NCBI RefSeq assembly: GCF_007954365.1
Contig: NZ_VOLO01000001.1
Coordinates: forward strand, 310,001-374,000
Direction of reading: 5' to 3'
From: Frigoribacterium sp. ACAM 257
Lineage (GTDB): Bacteria > Actinomycetota > Actinomycetes > Actinomycetales > Microbacteriaceae
DNA length: 64,000 bases
Shown: positions 54,946 to 64,000 of the stretch, piece after piece
Position numbering within the stretch: position 1 is the stretch's first letter
Layout of the letters: each line of letters begins with the position of its first letter
Made by a program: the position numbers and the translations under genes
Notes under the pieces: generated by a model
Databases searched by the model: none
What the model saw: the letters and a program-made list of their open reading frames with translations, nothing else
What the model was told of the DNA's origin: nothing

Positions 54946-56012
54946 GAGGTGCTCCGGGTGTCGTCGCGGGCCACGACCAGCAGGTCGGTGCCGAGCAGGG
55001 TGACGTCGGCGACGCGCAGGCGTCGCTGGTCGTCGATGGTGGCGACGCCGAGGTCGTCGAGTGCGGTGCGCGCGCCGCCGAGCAGCGTCGGGGCGAGGTA
55101 GACGAGGTAGTCGTCGGCGAGGCCGGCGCGGACGAAGGCGGAGGCCACGGTCGGGCCGCCCTCGACGAGCACGCTCCGGACGCCGAGCCGCCACAGCTCG
55201 TCGAGCGCGGCCGCGGGGTCGTGCCCCGCCACCTGCACGAGGTCGCGCGGGTGGCTCCGCAGGCGGGCGGCGGCGGGCACGGCGCGGTCCCCGACGACGA
55301 CGGGGACCGGCTGGTCGGCGAGCAGCTCGCCGGCGTCGCCCCGGGCCGTGAGGCTCGGGTCGTCGGCGAGGACGGTGCCCGTGCCCACGAGGATCGCGTC
55401 GTGGGCGGCGCGCACTTCGTGCACGTGCTGCCGGGCGGCCGTGCCCGTGATCCAGCGGCTCGTGCCGTCGGCAGCGGCGGCCCGGCCGTCGAGGCTCGAC
55501 GCCCACTTGACCGTCACGAACGGACGGCCGTGCCGCACCGGCACCAGCCAGTGGCGCACCAGCTCGGTCGCCTCGTCGACGAGCAGGCCCCGCTCGACCG
55601 CGACGCCGGCCTCGAGGAGGCGCGCGCCGCCTCCTGAGGACCGCTCGCCCGGGTCGTCGACCGCGTACACCACGCGGGTCACGCCCGCCTCGATCAGCGC
55701 GGTGCTGCACGGGCCGGTGCGGCCGGTGTGGTCGCACGGCTCCAGCGTGACCACCGCGGTCAGGCCTGTGGCGTCGCCGTCGCGGAGCTGGGCCAGGGCG
55801 TCGATCTCGGCGTGCGGGGTGCCCGCGCCGCGGTGCCAGCCCTCGGCGGCCGTGCTGCCGTCGGGCCGGAGGAGCACGCAGCCCACCTGGGGGTTGGCTC
55901 CGCGGGCGGGTCCCCTCGCGGCCAGCTCGAGCGCTCGTTGCATGGCACGGGTGAGTGACTCGGCGTCGTCGCGGCCGTCGGAGGGAACGTCTGGGGTGTT
56001 CGGGTCCGTCAC
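54942..56012 (-). CDS. ribD: Riboflavin biosynthesis deaminase/reductase
   Basis: Bifunctional RibD (356 aa). The N-terminal deaminase has HAEIDAL (His67, Glu69) and PCDHTGRTGPC (Cys93, Cys102) binding zinc; the C-terminal reductase has KWASSLDGRAAAADGTSRWITG and VLVEGGPTVASAFVRAGL. These catalyse steps 2 and 3 of riboflavin synthesis. GTG start overlaps the preceding GNAT gene by four bases. Confidence 0.95.
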
Positions 56013-56668
56013 GAGTCCTCCGGGCGGCGGGGCGTGCCCGGCGTCTCCGGGGCACTGTCGTCAACGTCGGCAGGGCGTAGCCATTCCCGCGGGGGCTCGC
56101 CGGCCCCGCCCGTCAGGTCGGGCCAGCCCTGCTTCGGGAAGCGCTCGTCGACGGGGCGCAGCCGCGCCTTCCAGCAGAGGGGGCGTCCGCCGTCGCGGTC
56201 GGGCTGCGTGCCGGGCCCGACACCCGTGTAGGTGAAGCCGGTGCGGCGAGCGACCGCGGCAGAGGCGTCGTTGCCGACGTAGCCCTCCCAGTGCAGCTGG
56301 TCGAGGCCCCCGTCGCCCAGCGCCCAGTCGGCGACGAGGCGCACCGCCGCCGTCATCAGGCCGCGGCCCCGGGCCGCGGGCGTCGTCCAGAAGCCGATGT
56401 CGCGGGTGCGCATCCGCACGCTCACGACGCCGAGCAGCAGCGACGATCCGGGCCCGCGCAGGCCCCAGGTCGCCTCCCGGCCGGTCGCCCACCCGTGGTC
56501 CACGATGCGCTCGAGGAAGAACCGGGCGTCCGCCGGCGCGTAGGGCCGGGGCACCGTCGTGAAGCGCTGCAGCACAGGGTCCTGACAGGCCTCGACGATC
56601 GCCTCGACGTCGGCCGCACCGGGCACCTCGAGACGGACCGCCGACGACTCGAGAACGAACGGCTGCAC
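56009..56668 (-). CDS. GNAT acetyltransferase (RimJ-like)
   Basis: A 219-aa GNAT_3-type protein: DIGFWTTPAARGRGLMTAAVRLVADWAL holds the acetyl-CoA site, then LHWEGYVGNDASAAVARRTGF. The last 50 residues are a Pro/Glu-rich tail absent from typical members. It overlaps ribD by four bases, so it is coupled to riboflavin genes, although no metabolic link is known. The substrate is unknown. Confidence 0.85.
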   Translation of the reverse strand: MQPFVLESSAVRLEVPGAADVEAIVEACQDPVLQRFTTVPRPYAPADARFFLERIVDHGWATGREATWGLRGPGSSLLLGVVSVRMRTRDIGFWTTPAARGRGLMTAAVRLVADWALGDGGLDQLHWEGYVGNDASAAVARRTGFTYTGVGPGTQPDRDGGRPLCWKARLRPVDERFPKQGWPDLTGGAGEPPREWLRPADVDDSAPETPGTPRRPEDS

Positions 56669-56670
56669 GA

Positions 56671-57765
<1,095 letters not shown>

Positions 57766-58611
57766 TCAGATGTCGTAGTCGACGACGACGGGCGCGTGGT
57801 CCGACCAGCGCTTGTCGTACGAGGCGGCGCGGTCGACGACCAGGCCGGAGGCGCGCTCGGCGAGGGCGGGCGTCGCGACGTGGTAGTCGATCCGCCAGCC
57901 GGTGTCGTTGTCGAAGGCCTGTCCGCGCCAGGACCACCACGAGTACGGCCCCTCGACCTCGCCGGCGAGGCGACGGCCGACGTCCACCCAGCCGAGGCCG
58001 GTGCCGCCCTCGCCGTCCGCGGTCTCGACGTGCTCGCCCGCGGGGCCGAAGAAGCGGTCGAAGTAGGCGCGTTCGCGCGGCAGGAACCCGGCGCGCTTGA
58101 CGTTGCCCTTCCAGTTCTTGATGTCGAGCTCACGGTGCCCGACGTTCAGGTCGCCCGTCACGACGGCGAGCTCGGAGTGCTCGGCGAGCTGGGGCAGCCG
58201 CTCGCTCATCGCGTCGAGGAACTTCCACTTCTCGTCCTGCTTGTCGGTGCCGACCTCGCCCGAGTGGACGTAGGTGCTGACGACTGTGACGATCGTGCCG
58301 TCGACGTCGTAGTCGGCCTCGATCCAGCGACCGGCGCTGTCGAAGTCGTCGGCGCCGAGCTCGACGCGGTGGATCTGGGCGGCGCCCCGGGAGGCGATGG
58401 CGACGCCTGCCCGCCCCTTGGCCGTGGCCGGGTGGTGCAGCACGTTCCACTCGGGGCCGAGCAGGCCCTCGAGGTCCTCGGTCGTGGCCCGCACCTCCTG
58501 CAGGGTGAGGACGTCGACCCCGCGGTCGGCCAGCCACTCGCCCATGCCCTTGCGGTACGCGGCACGGATGCCGTTGACGTTGACCGAGGCGAGACGCAGA
58601 CGAGAACCCAT
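57766..58611 (-). CDS. xthA: Exodeoxyribonuclease III
   Basis: AP endonuclease/3' exonuclease (281 aa) for base-excision repair. N-terminal LASVNVNGIRAA, catalytic Glu39 in LTLQEVRA, STYVHSGEVG, VTGDLNVGHRELD, WRIDYHVATP and the terminal SDHAPVVVDYD follow the ExoIII order. ATG at 58611 lies 7 nt after minus-strand TAGTCT, which overlaps the stop codon of the upstream YihY gene. Confidence 0.95.
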   Translation of the reverse strand: MGSRLRLASVNVNGIRAAYRKGMGEWLADRGVDVLTLQEVRATTEDLEGLLGPEWNVLHHPATAKGRAGVAIASRGAAQIHRVELGADDFDSAGRWIEADYDVDGTIVTVVSTYVHSGEVGTDKQDEKWKFLDAMSERLPQLAEHSELAVVTGDLNVGHRELDIKNWKGNVKRAGFLPRERAYFDRFFGPAGEHVETADGEGGTGLGWVDVGRRLAGEVEGPYSWWSWRGQAFDNDTGWRIDYHVATPALAERASGLVVDRAASYDKRWSDHAPVVVDYDI

Positions 58612-58618
58612 GGCAGAG

Positions 58619-58624
58619 AGACTA
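58619..58624 (-). promoter_or_regulatory. -10 element (TAGTCT) of xthA
   Basis: Ends 7 nt before the xthA ATG on the minus strand; its TAG is the stop codon of the upstream gene. Confidence 0.45.
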
Positions 58625-59716
58625 GCGGCGGCCCGGGCGGCGGAGGGCCTCCGGCAGCCTCGAGGCCAGGGCGTGCAGCCGCTCGGCCGCGCGCGTCCTG
58701 CGGGAGCCGGGCCGCGCCTCCTCGGCCAGCCGTGCCTCCTCGAGCAGCCGCAGCCGCTCCGCCTCGGCGTGGGGGTCGGCCAGCACGCCGATGTCGTCCA
58801 TGCCGACGGCGATCCAGCCCGCGGCGAGCAGCAGCACCTGGCAGAGCAGGTTGATGACGAGCAGCAGCCCGACGATCGCGGCGAACGACGCCAGCAGGGG
58901 GTTCGAGCCGGCGGCCCGCAGCAGGGTGCCGCCGACGAAGGTGATGAGGACGAAGCCGGCACCGCCGATCGCCGAGCCGGCGAGGAGGCGGCGGGCGGGG
59001 ATGTGCAGGCCGGCCAGCACCCGGAACAGCACGGCGAGCACGGCCGTGTCGAACACGAACACGAGCACGAGCCCGACGAGGCGCAGCAGGGCCACGGAGG
59101 CGTCGGAGTCGGTGGACAGGCCGACGAGCCGGAGGCCCCAGGTCACGGCCGTGGTGCTCAGGAGCGAGATCGACGCGGACACCAGCACCGTCGCGCCGAA
59201 GGCCAGCGCGAGGACGAGGTCACGGGCGATCAGCCGGAGGAGCGGCGTCGCGGGCTGCGGCGCCCGGAACACGGTGCGGACCGAGTCGCGCATGCTCCCG
59301 AAGAGCCTGATCGACGAGAAGAGCAGGCCGACGAGGGCGACCGTGCCGGTCCAGCCGAAGACGGAGGCGTTCATCAGCGCGCCGGGCTCGACGACGCCCG
59401 CGCCGGTGTCGTCCTTGATGACGCCGGGCACCGCCGACTGGATGAAGGTGATCAGCTCGTCGCGCACCACCTCGTTGCCCGCCACGACGAAGCCCGCCAC
59501 GCTGAAGCCGACCCAGAGCGCGGAGAAGAGGGCGAACAGCGCCTGGTACGTGAGGCCGGCGGCCAGCAGAGGGCCCTTCTGCACGACGTGCCGGCCGACG
59601 ACGCGGACGGCCCTCGACGACGCGAGGCGCGCCCCGGCGGCCCGGGCAGAGGAGGAGGGGGCGCGGGGGTCCGGGACGGCGTCGCCGCGCTCGGTGTCGT
59701 CGGGGCGGCGGCGCAT
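58622..59716 (-). CDS. YihY/BrkB-family inner-membrane protein
   Basis: A 364-aa membrane protein of the YihY (formerly 'RNase BN') family, with about six hydrophobic segments. GPLLAAGLTYQALFALFSALWV and the GWTGTVALVGLLFSSIRLFG and GSAIGGAGFVLITFVGG segments are typical. The family's role is unknown; the RNase name is historical. ATG at 59716 lies 6 nt after minus-strand TACCCT (59723-59728); the alternative start 39 nt upstream would skip this element. Confidence 0.85.
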   Translation of the reverse strand: MRRRPDDTERGDAVPDPRAPSSSARAAGARLASSRAVRVVGRHVVQKGPLLAAGLTYQALFALFSALWVGFSVAGFVVAGNEVVRDELITFIQSAVPGVIKDDTGAGVVEPGALMNASVFGWTGTVALVGLLFSSIRLFGSMRDSVRTVFRAPQPATPLLRLIARDLVLALAFGATVLVSASISLLSTTAVTWGLRLVGLSTDSDASVALLRLVGLVLVFVFDTAVLAVLFRVLAGLHIPARRLLAGSAIGGAGFVLITFVGGTLLRAAGSNPLLASFAAIVGLLLVINLLCQVLLLAAGWIAVGMDDIGVLADPHAEAERLRLLEEARLAEEARPGSRRTRAAERLHALASRLPEALRRPGRR

Positions 59717-59838
59717 GGACCCAGGGTACGGGGGCGTGCACGGGCCGCCCGCCACCGCTCGCGTACGATGTCGCTGACCCCGCGGCGCCGCCGATCAGCG
59801 TGCCCGCCGCAGACACCGCGAGCACGAAGAGGTACACA

Positions 59839-61491
59839 GTGGCACTACAGGGCGTTGGCGTCGGACGTGGAGTGGCCGTCGGCCCCGTCCTGAGGATGCC
59901 CGAGCCGCTTCCCGAGCCCGGCACCGAGGGGCGCACCGCGGACGCCGCCGTCGAGTCGGCCGCCGTCGCCACCGCGCTCGCCGCCGTCGCCTCCGACCTC
60001 GCCGCGCGGGGCGAGAAGGCAGGAGGCGAGGCGAAGGACGTGCTGGACGCCCAGGCCCTGATGGCCCAGGACCCGACCCTCGTGGAGGACGTCGACCAGC
60101 GCATCGCCGACGGCTCCACGGGCGAGCGCGCGGTCTTCGAGGCCTTCGCGGCCTTCCAGGAGATGCTCGTCGGCATGGGCGGCTACATGGCCGAGCGCGC
60201 GACCGACCTGGGCGACGTCGCCCAGCGCGTCATCGCCTCGCTGCGCGGCGTCGCGGCTCCCGGCGTTCCCGAGAGCGACACCCCGTTCGTGCTGGTCGCC
60301 CCCGACCTGGCGCCGGCCGACACGGCCCTGCTCGACCTCGAGAAGGTGCTGGCCCTGATCACTCGCGACGGCGGCCCGACCTCGCACACCGCCATCCTCG
60401 CGCGCTCGAAGTCCATCCCTGCGATCGTCGGCGTCACCGGCGCGCTCGACCTCGCCGACGGCACCGTCGTCGTCGCCGACGCCGCCACCGGCGTCGTCAC
60501 CGTCGACCCGTCGGCCGCCGAGGTCGCCGACGCCGAGCAGCGGATCGCCGACCGCGCCGCCGCGGCCGCCGCGCCCCTCACCGACGGCGCGCTCGCCGAC
60601 GGCCACACGGTGCCCCTGCTCGCGAACCTCGGCTCGCCCGACGAGGCCGCGGGCGCCGTCGCGCTCGGCGCCGAGGGCGTCGGCCTGTTCCGCACCGAGT
60701 TCCTGTTCCTCGGCAACAGCACCGCCCCGACCGTCGAGAGCCAGACCGCCAGCTACACGGCGCTTCTCGAGGCGTTCCCCGGCCGCAAGGTCGTCGTGCG
60801 TGCGCTCGACGCCGGCGCGGACAAGCCCCTCAGCTTCCTCAACGACGCCCACGAGGAGAATCCCGCTCTCGGCCTGCGCGGGCTGCGGGCGCTCCGCGTC
60901 AAGGAGCAGATCCTCCGCGACCAGCTCAGCGCGCTCGCCGCGGCGCAGGCCGCGACCACGGCCGACCTCTGGGTCATGGCGCCCATGGTCAGCGACGCAG
61001 AAGAGACGGAGTACTTCGTGTCGCTCGGCCGCGAGCTCGGGCTCAAGACCGTCGGCGTGATGGCCGAGGTGCCGTCGCTCGCCGTGCTGGCCGACCAGAT
61101 CTTCGCCTCGGCCGACTTCGTCAGCGTCGGCACCAACGACCTGACGCAGTACACCCTCGCCGCCGACCGCATGCTCGGCTCCGTCGCCAGCTACCAGGAC
61201 CCGTGGCACCCGGCCGTGCTCCGCCTGGTCAAGGTCCTCGGCGACGCCGGAGCGGCCGCGGGCAAGCCCGTCGGGATCTGCGGCGAGGCCGCGGCCGACC
61301 CGCTGCTCGCCGTCGTGCTCGTCGGCCTCGGCGCGACCACGCTGTCGATGACGCCCGCGGCGCTCGCCGACGTCCGCCTCGAGCTGGGGAACCACACGCT
61401 CGAGCAGGCACGCGCCCTGGCGACCGCGGCGATCGCGGCGACCACCGCCTCCGGCGCGCGCGAGGCGGCCGAGGCCGTCGCCGCCGGCTGA
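59839..61491 (+). CDS. ptsI: PTS enzyme I (phosphoenolpyruvate-protein phosphotransferase)
   Basis: Transfers phosphate from PEP to HPr at the start of sugar uptake (550 aa; E. coli 575). Catalytic His183 in GGPTSHTAILAR, metal/PEP-binding FRTEFLFL, VVRALDAGADKPLSF, FVSVGTNDLTQYTLAADR and Cys481 in GICGEAA are intact. GTG at 59839 follows GAAGAGG. ptsH and a sugar-specific EII are not adjacent in the window. Confidence 0.95.
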   Translation: MALQGVGVGRGVAVGPVLRMPEPLPEPGTEGRTADAAVESAAVATALAAVASDLAARGEKAGGEAKDVLDAQALMAQDPTLVEDVDQRIADGSTGERAVFEAFAAFQEMLVGMGGYMAERATDLGDVAQRVIASLRGVAAPGVPESDTPFVLVAPDLAPADTALLDLEKVLALITRDGGPTSHTAILARSKSIPAIVGVTGALDLADGTVVVADAATGVVTVDPSAAEVADAEQRIADRAAAAAAPLTDGALADGHTVPLLANLGSPDEAAGAVALGAEGVGLFRTEFLFLGNSTAPTVESQTASYTALLEAFPGRKVVVRALDAGADKPLSFLNDAHEENPALGLRGLRALRVKEQILRDQLSALAAAQAATTADLWVMAPMVSDAEETEYFVSLGRELGLKTVGVMAEVPSLAVLADQIFASADFVSVGTNDLTQYTLAADRMLGSVASYQDPWHPAVLRLVKVLGDAGAAAGKPVGICGEAAADPLLAVVLVGLGATTLSMTPAALADVRLELGNHTLEQARALATAAIAATTASGAREAAEAVAAG

Positions 61492-61553
61492 CGTCGGCTG
61501 AGGAGGGGGATGCAGGACGAGACGGCCTCCGTGCGTCGCGGGCGTCGGTCGCC

Positions 61554-63761
61554 GTGAGCGGGGGGATCGTGGGGGAGGGGGCGGCGTCCCGCGAGGGCGC
61601 CGCCTCCCGGGAGGTCTGGCCCGATCAGGAGGCCCAGCTCGTCCTCGTCCGCCGGCACGGCGGAGAGGTCGTGGCGCTCGACCGCGACCGCCTCGAGTTC
61701 CGCACCTCCTCCGACCGGCACGTGGTCGAACGGACCGGCTCGGGCTGGCGGCTGTCGTCCGGTCCTCACGGGCAGGTGCCTGAGCCCGTCCTGACGACCC
61801 CCGACCCGGCCTACCTGCAGCGTCTCCTGCTCGGGCCGGTCATCGCGTCACGACGCCTCGGCCTGGGCTACCCGGAGCCCTGGCTCCCCACGGCTGCCGA
61901 CGACGACGTCGGCGGCGGCTTCGACGTCCGTCGCGGCGGGCCCGACGGCGCCGTCCTCCTGGTGGACCGCCGTGACGGCACCGCCGTGCGCTTCGACGGC
62001 GCGCTGGCCGAGGAGCGCGCCGTCCAGGCGAGCTGGACGGCGCGTGTGGCGTGGCGCGACCTGCTCGAGGTCGCCGAGCACCGTGACGCCGCCCGGCGGC
62101 TCGGGGTGCCAGGAGCTCCCGGAGCGCCCGCGGACGAGGCGAGCCGGCACGAGGCGAGCCGGGACGAGGCGAGCCGGGACGAGGCGAGCATCGGCGACGG
62201 CGCGGCCTCCGCTCTGCTCCCCGTCCCCGCGTCGGTGGTCGGGATCGTCGACCTGCCCGGGTGGGACGCCGTGTGGCGGTCGGTGGCGGGGCACCTCGCC
62301 GTCGTCGTCGACTCCGGGACGGCGAGGGAGCTCGCCGCCATGACCCCGGCAGACCGCGGCTGGGAGGCCGACCCCCTCACCGAGGGCGTCTGGGACGCCG
62401 TCTGGACGGAGCAGGTGCGACCGCTCGACGGCGCGGGCGTCGTCGCCCTCTGGGCGCCGTGGGCCCGCGCGACCGGTCGTGACCTCGCCGCCGGCGACGC
62501 CGTCGATCCGTCGTCGCGGCCCGACGCGCCCGACGCTCCGCTCGACGCCGTGCTCCAGGACCTGGGCGACGTCGTCGACGTGCTGGTCGAGGCGGCCCTC
62601 GAGGTGCGGATGGCGGCGACGGGAGGCGGCGGGGCCCTCGAGGCCGCCGGCGCGGGCGCCGTCGCCGCTGCGGTCGCGGTCGTCCCCCGGGCCCGAGCGG
62701 CCGACCACGACACCCGCGCACTGGTGGCGGCCCTCGCCGAGCGCGGCCGCATGCGAGTCGTCGACGAGCCGGGTGCCGAGCTCGCGGTGGGCAACGGCGA
62801 CACGGGGTTCCAGGTCGTCGTCTCGGCCCGTGGCGCGGACGTGGCCAGCACGGAGCGGGGCACGTCTCGTGTCCGTGCCGCGGCGGGCACCCTGGACCTT
62901 GCCCTCAGGGTGCTCCTCTGGGAACTGCGAGTCCCCGTGCGGGCCGCACTCGGACTGCCCCGGATCGCCCTGGTCGACGACGTCGGCCAGGTCCCGTCCG
63001 ACGTCGACGTCGAGCTCGAGGAGCGGACGACGATCCTGTCCTGGGAGACGGGCGGCACGGTCGAGCGGGTCGCCTTCGTCGGGTCGGGGCACCGTCGGTC
63101 GGCCGTCGGCTTCTCCCGTGTCGCACACCGAGACGCCGCGGAGATCGTCGCGCTCGTGCTGGAGCCGGGACCGGCTCCCGTGACGGGACCGGCGCCCGCG
63201 ACGGGGGCGGCGCCCGCGACGGGACCGGCGCCCGCGACTGCACCTGCCGCGGCCACGGCGCCCTCGCCCGCGCCCGCCTCAGCTCCGACACCGCCGCTCG
63301 CACCCGCACAGGGCGTCGTCGTCGCGGGCACGGGCCGACGCGCTGCCGGGTTCATGGTCGACGCGGTGCTCTCTGTCGTCGTCCTCTACGGCGCGTTGTT
63401 CGCCGCCGCCGCGCTGGTCCCGGACAGAGCCGTCCAGACGACCGTCGTGCCCGCGGCGTTCGTCACCGCCGAGCTGCTGTGGCTCTGCGGGCTGGCCGTC
63501 GCCGTGGGCAGGTCGGGGAGGACGCCGGGCAAGGCCCTGCTCGGCCTGCAGGTCGTCAGCGCCGACGAGCCCGGCCGGGTGATCGGGATCGGCAGGGCGT
63601 TCGTCCGGGGCCTCGTCGTCGTGCCGCTCGGCCTCCTCTGGCCCTGGCTCCTGCTCCTGCTGCTGTCTGCCACGACCCTCGACCGGTCGGGCAGGGGGAG
63701 GGGCTGGCACGACCGGGCTGCCCACAGCCAGGTGGTCGACGTGCGGCGGGGCCTCAGGTGA
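61554..63761 (+). CDS. Large RDD-domain membrane protein
   Basis: A 735-aa protein. Residues about 1-540 form a mostly soluble, unrecognised region with an Asp/Glu/Ala/Ser/Arg tandem repeat (four copies of DEASR-like) at about 194-213, and an Ala/Gly-rich stretch near 360-390. A Pro/Ala/Thr linker (about 540-590, with GPAPATG-like repeats) leads to a C-terminal RDD domain with hydrophobic segments: RRAAGFMVDAVLSVVVLY and GRTPGKALLGLQVVSADE. GTG at 61554 is the best of several weak starts; it lies 62 nt after ptsI. The N-terminal region has no name I can assign. Confidence 0.7.
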   Translation: MSGGIVGEGAASREGAASREVWPDQEAQLVLVRRHGGEVVALDRDRLEFRTSSDRHVVERTGSGWRLSSGPHGQVPEPVLTTPDPAYLQRLLLGPVIASRRLGLGYPEPWLPTAADDDVGGGFDVRRGGPDGAVLLVDRRDGTAVRFDGALAEERAVQASWTARVAWRDLLEVAEHRDAARRLGVPGAPGAPADEASRHEASRDEASRDEASIGDGAASALLPVPASVVGIVDLPGWDAVWRSVAGHLAVVVDSGTARELAAMTPADRGWEADPLTEGVWDAVWTEQVRPLDGAGVVALWAPWARATGRDLAAGDAVDPSSRPDAPDAPLDAVLQDLGDVVDVLVEAALEVRMAATGGGGALEAAGAGAVAAAVAVVPRARAADHDTRALVAALAERGRMRVVDEPGAELAVGNGDTGFQVVVSARGADVASTERGTSRVRAAAGTLDLALRVLLWELRVPVRAALGLPRIALVDDVGQVPSDVDVELEERTTILSWETGGTVERVAFVGSGHRRSAVGFSRVAHRDAAEIVALVLEPGPAPVTGPAPATGAAPATGPAPATAPAAATAPSPAPASAPTPPLAPAQGVVVAGTGRRAAGFMVDAVLSVVVLYGALFAAAALVPDRAVQTTVVPAAFVTAELLWLCGLAVAVGRSGRTPGKALLGLQVVSADEPGRVIGIGRAFVRGLVVVPLGLLWPWLLLLLLSATTLDRSGRGRGWHDRAAHSQVVDVRRGLR
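62133..62192 (+). repeat. 15-bp coding tandem repeat, four copies
   Basis: GACGAGGCGAGCCGG repeated four times with small changes (62133, 62148, 62163, 62178), in frame. Confidence 0.85.
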
Positions 63762-64000
63762 GGACGGCCCGCAGGTGCTCGGCGACGATCGCGTCGATGA
63801 CTCCGGCGACGGCCGCCTCGACTGCCGGGACGACCTCGGGGGAGGCGACGCGCGCCTCCTCGAGGCCCAGCTCGGGGTCGACCGACTCGACCGCGTCCAC
63901 GGCCGGCAGCACGCCGGCGTCGACGGCTTCGGCGTGCAGCCGGAGGAGCGTCGCGACACGGTGGGGCGCGATGACGTCGAGCACCACGGCGTCGCGCACG
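63754..64000 (-). CDS. C-terminal part of an unrecognised protein (truncated by window edge)
   Basis: At least 81 residues, rich in Ala, Val, Glu and Asp, reading into the window from beyond position 64000. A GTG at 63999 could be an internal codon. Helical, with RVATLLRLHAEAVDAGVLPAVDAVE; no motif is recognised. It is convergent with the RDD gene; the two readings overlap by eight bases at their ends. Confidence 0.5.
   Translation of the reverse strand, partial: VRDAVVLDVIAPHRVATLLRLHAEAVDAGVLPAVDAVESVDPELGLEEARVASPEVVPAVEAAVAGVIDAIVAEHLRAVLT

Overview
The window reads as an ordinary chromosomal segment of a very GC-rich actinobacterium, most probably a member of the Microbacteriaceae. The grounds are the GC-rich codon use, frequent GTG starts, GTGA/ATGA start-stop overlaps, tRNA genes without an encoded CCA, the small actinobacterial SRP RNA, a 6C RNA beside a tad-type pilus locus, and an actinobacterial SOS box in front of an Rv2578c-like radical SAM gene. 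I see no prophage, insertion sequence, CRISPR array or plasmid backbone.

Layout. 1-5.3 kb: PAP2 phosphatase, HerA-like ATPase, membrane protein, S4 RNA-binding protein, tRNA-Ser with a repeated hairpin cassette, GNAT acetyltransferase and a small acidic protein. 5.3-11 kb: amino-acid permease, pta-ackA and an NAD(P)-binding protein. 11-16.4 kb: SRP RNA, a SipW-type signal peptidase with a TasA-like partner, then dnaX-recR. 16.4-22.2 kb: DUF1206, lysC-asd, an SGNH lipoprotein and mqo. 22.2-27.3 kb: SOS-controlled radical SAM protein, a histidine kinase / kinase-like membrane protein / response regulator trio, and thymidine kinase. 27.3-34.1 kb: repeat-rich spacer, tRNA-Pro, metallophosphoesterase, PASTA class A penicillin-binding protein, DUF4177, RidA and acs. 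34.2-37.8 kb: 6C RNA and a minimal tad pilus locus. 38-43.5 kb: topA-tmk-holB, a TetR regulator and tRNA-Thr. 43.6-49.4 kb: two Gfo/Idh oxidoreductases, DacB-type carboxypeptidase, nicotinamidase and an aldehyde dehydrogenase. 49.5-56.7 kb (minus strand): acyl-CoA hydrolase/hydratase, ABC exporter, MHS-family transporter, ribA-ribD and a GNAT enzyme. 56.7-64 kb: trpS, exodeoxyribonuclease III, YihY, PTS enzyme I, a large RDD protein and a truncated gene at the edge.

Genes that work together: Pta/AckA and Acs give both routes between acetate and acetyl-CoA; DnaX, delta-prime (HolB), Tmk, Tdk and RecR serve DNA replication, dTTP supply and repair; LysC/Asd open the aspartate family and peptidoglycan precursor pathway; the class A PBP and DacB act on cell wall; RibD/RibA supply three steps of riboflavin synthesis.

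The clearest sequence-level signals beyond ordinary genes are: (1) a repeated promoter layout in which a TANNNT -10 hexamer lies exactly 6-7 nt before the start codon, implying many leaderless mRNAs; (2) a perfect LexA box between the -35 and -10 of the radical SAM gene; (3) a 6C RNA directly upstream of the tad genes; (4) a signal peptidase fused to a segment resembling its own substrates; (5) a three-gene signalling unit with a kinase-like protein that lacks the catalytic motifs; and (6) tRNA-flanking direct repeats that carry the terminators. Most of the window is housekeeping; the strongest candidates for something little described are 4 and 5.
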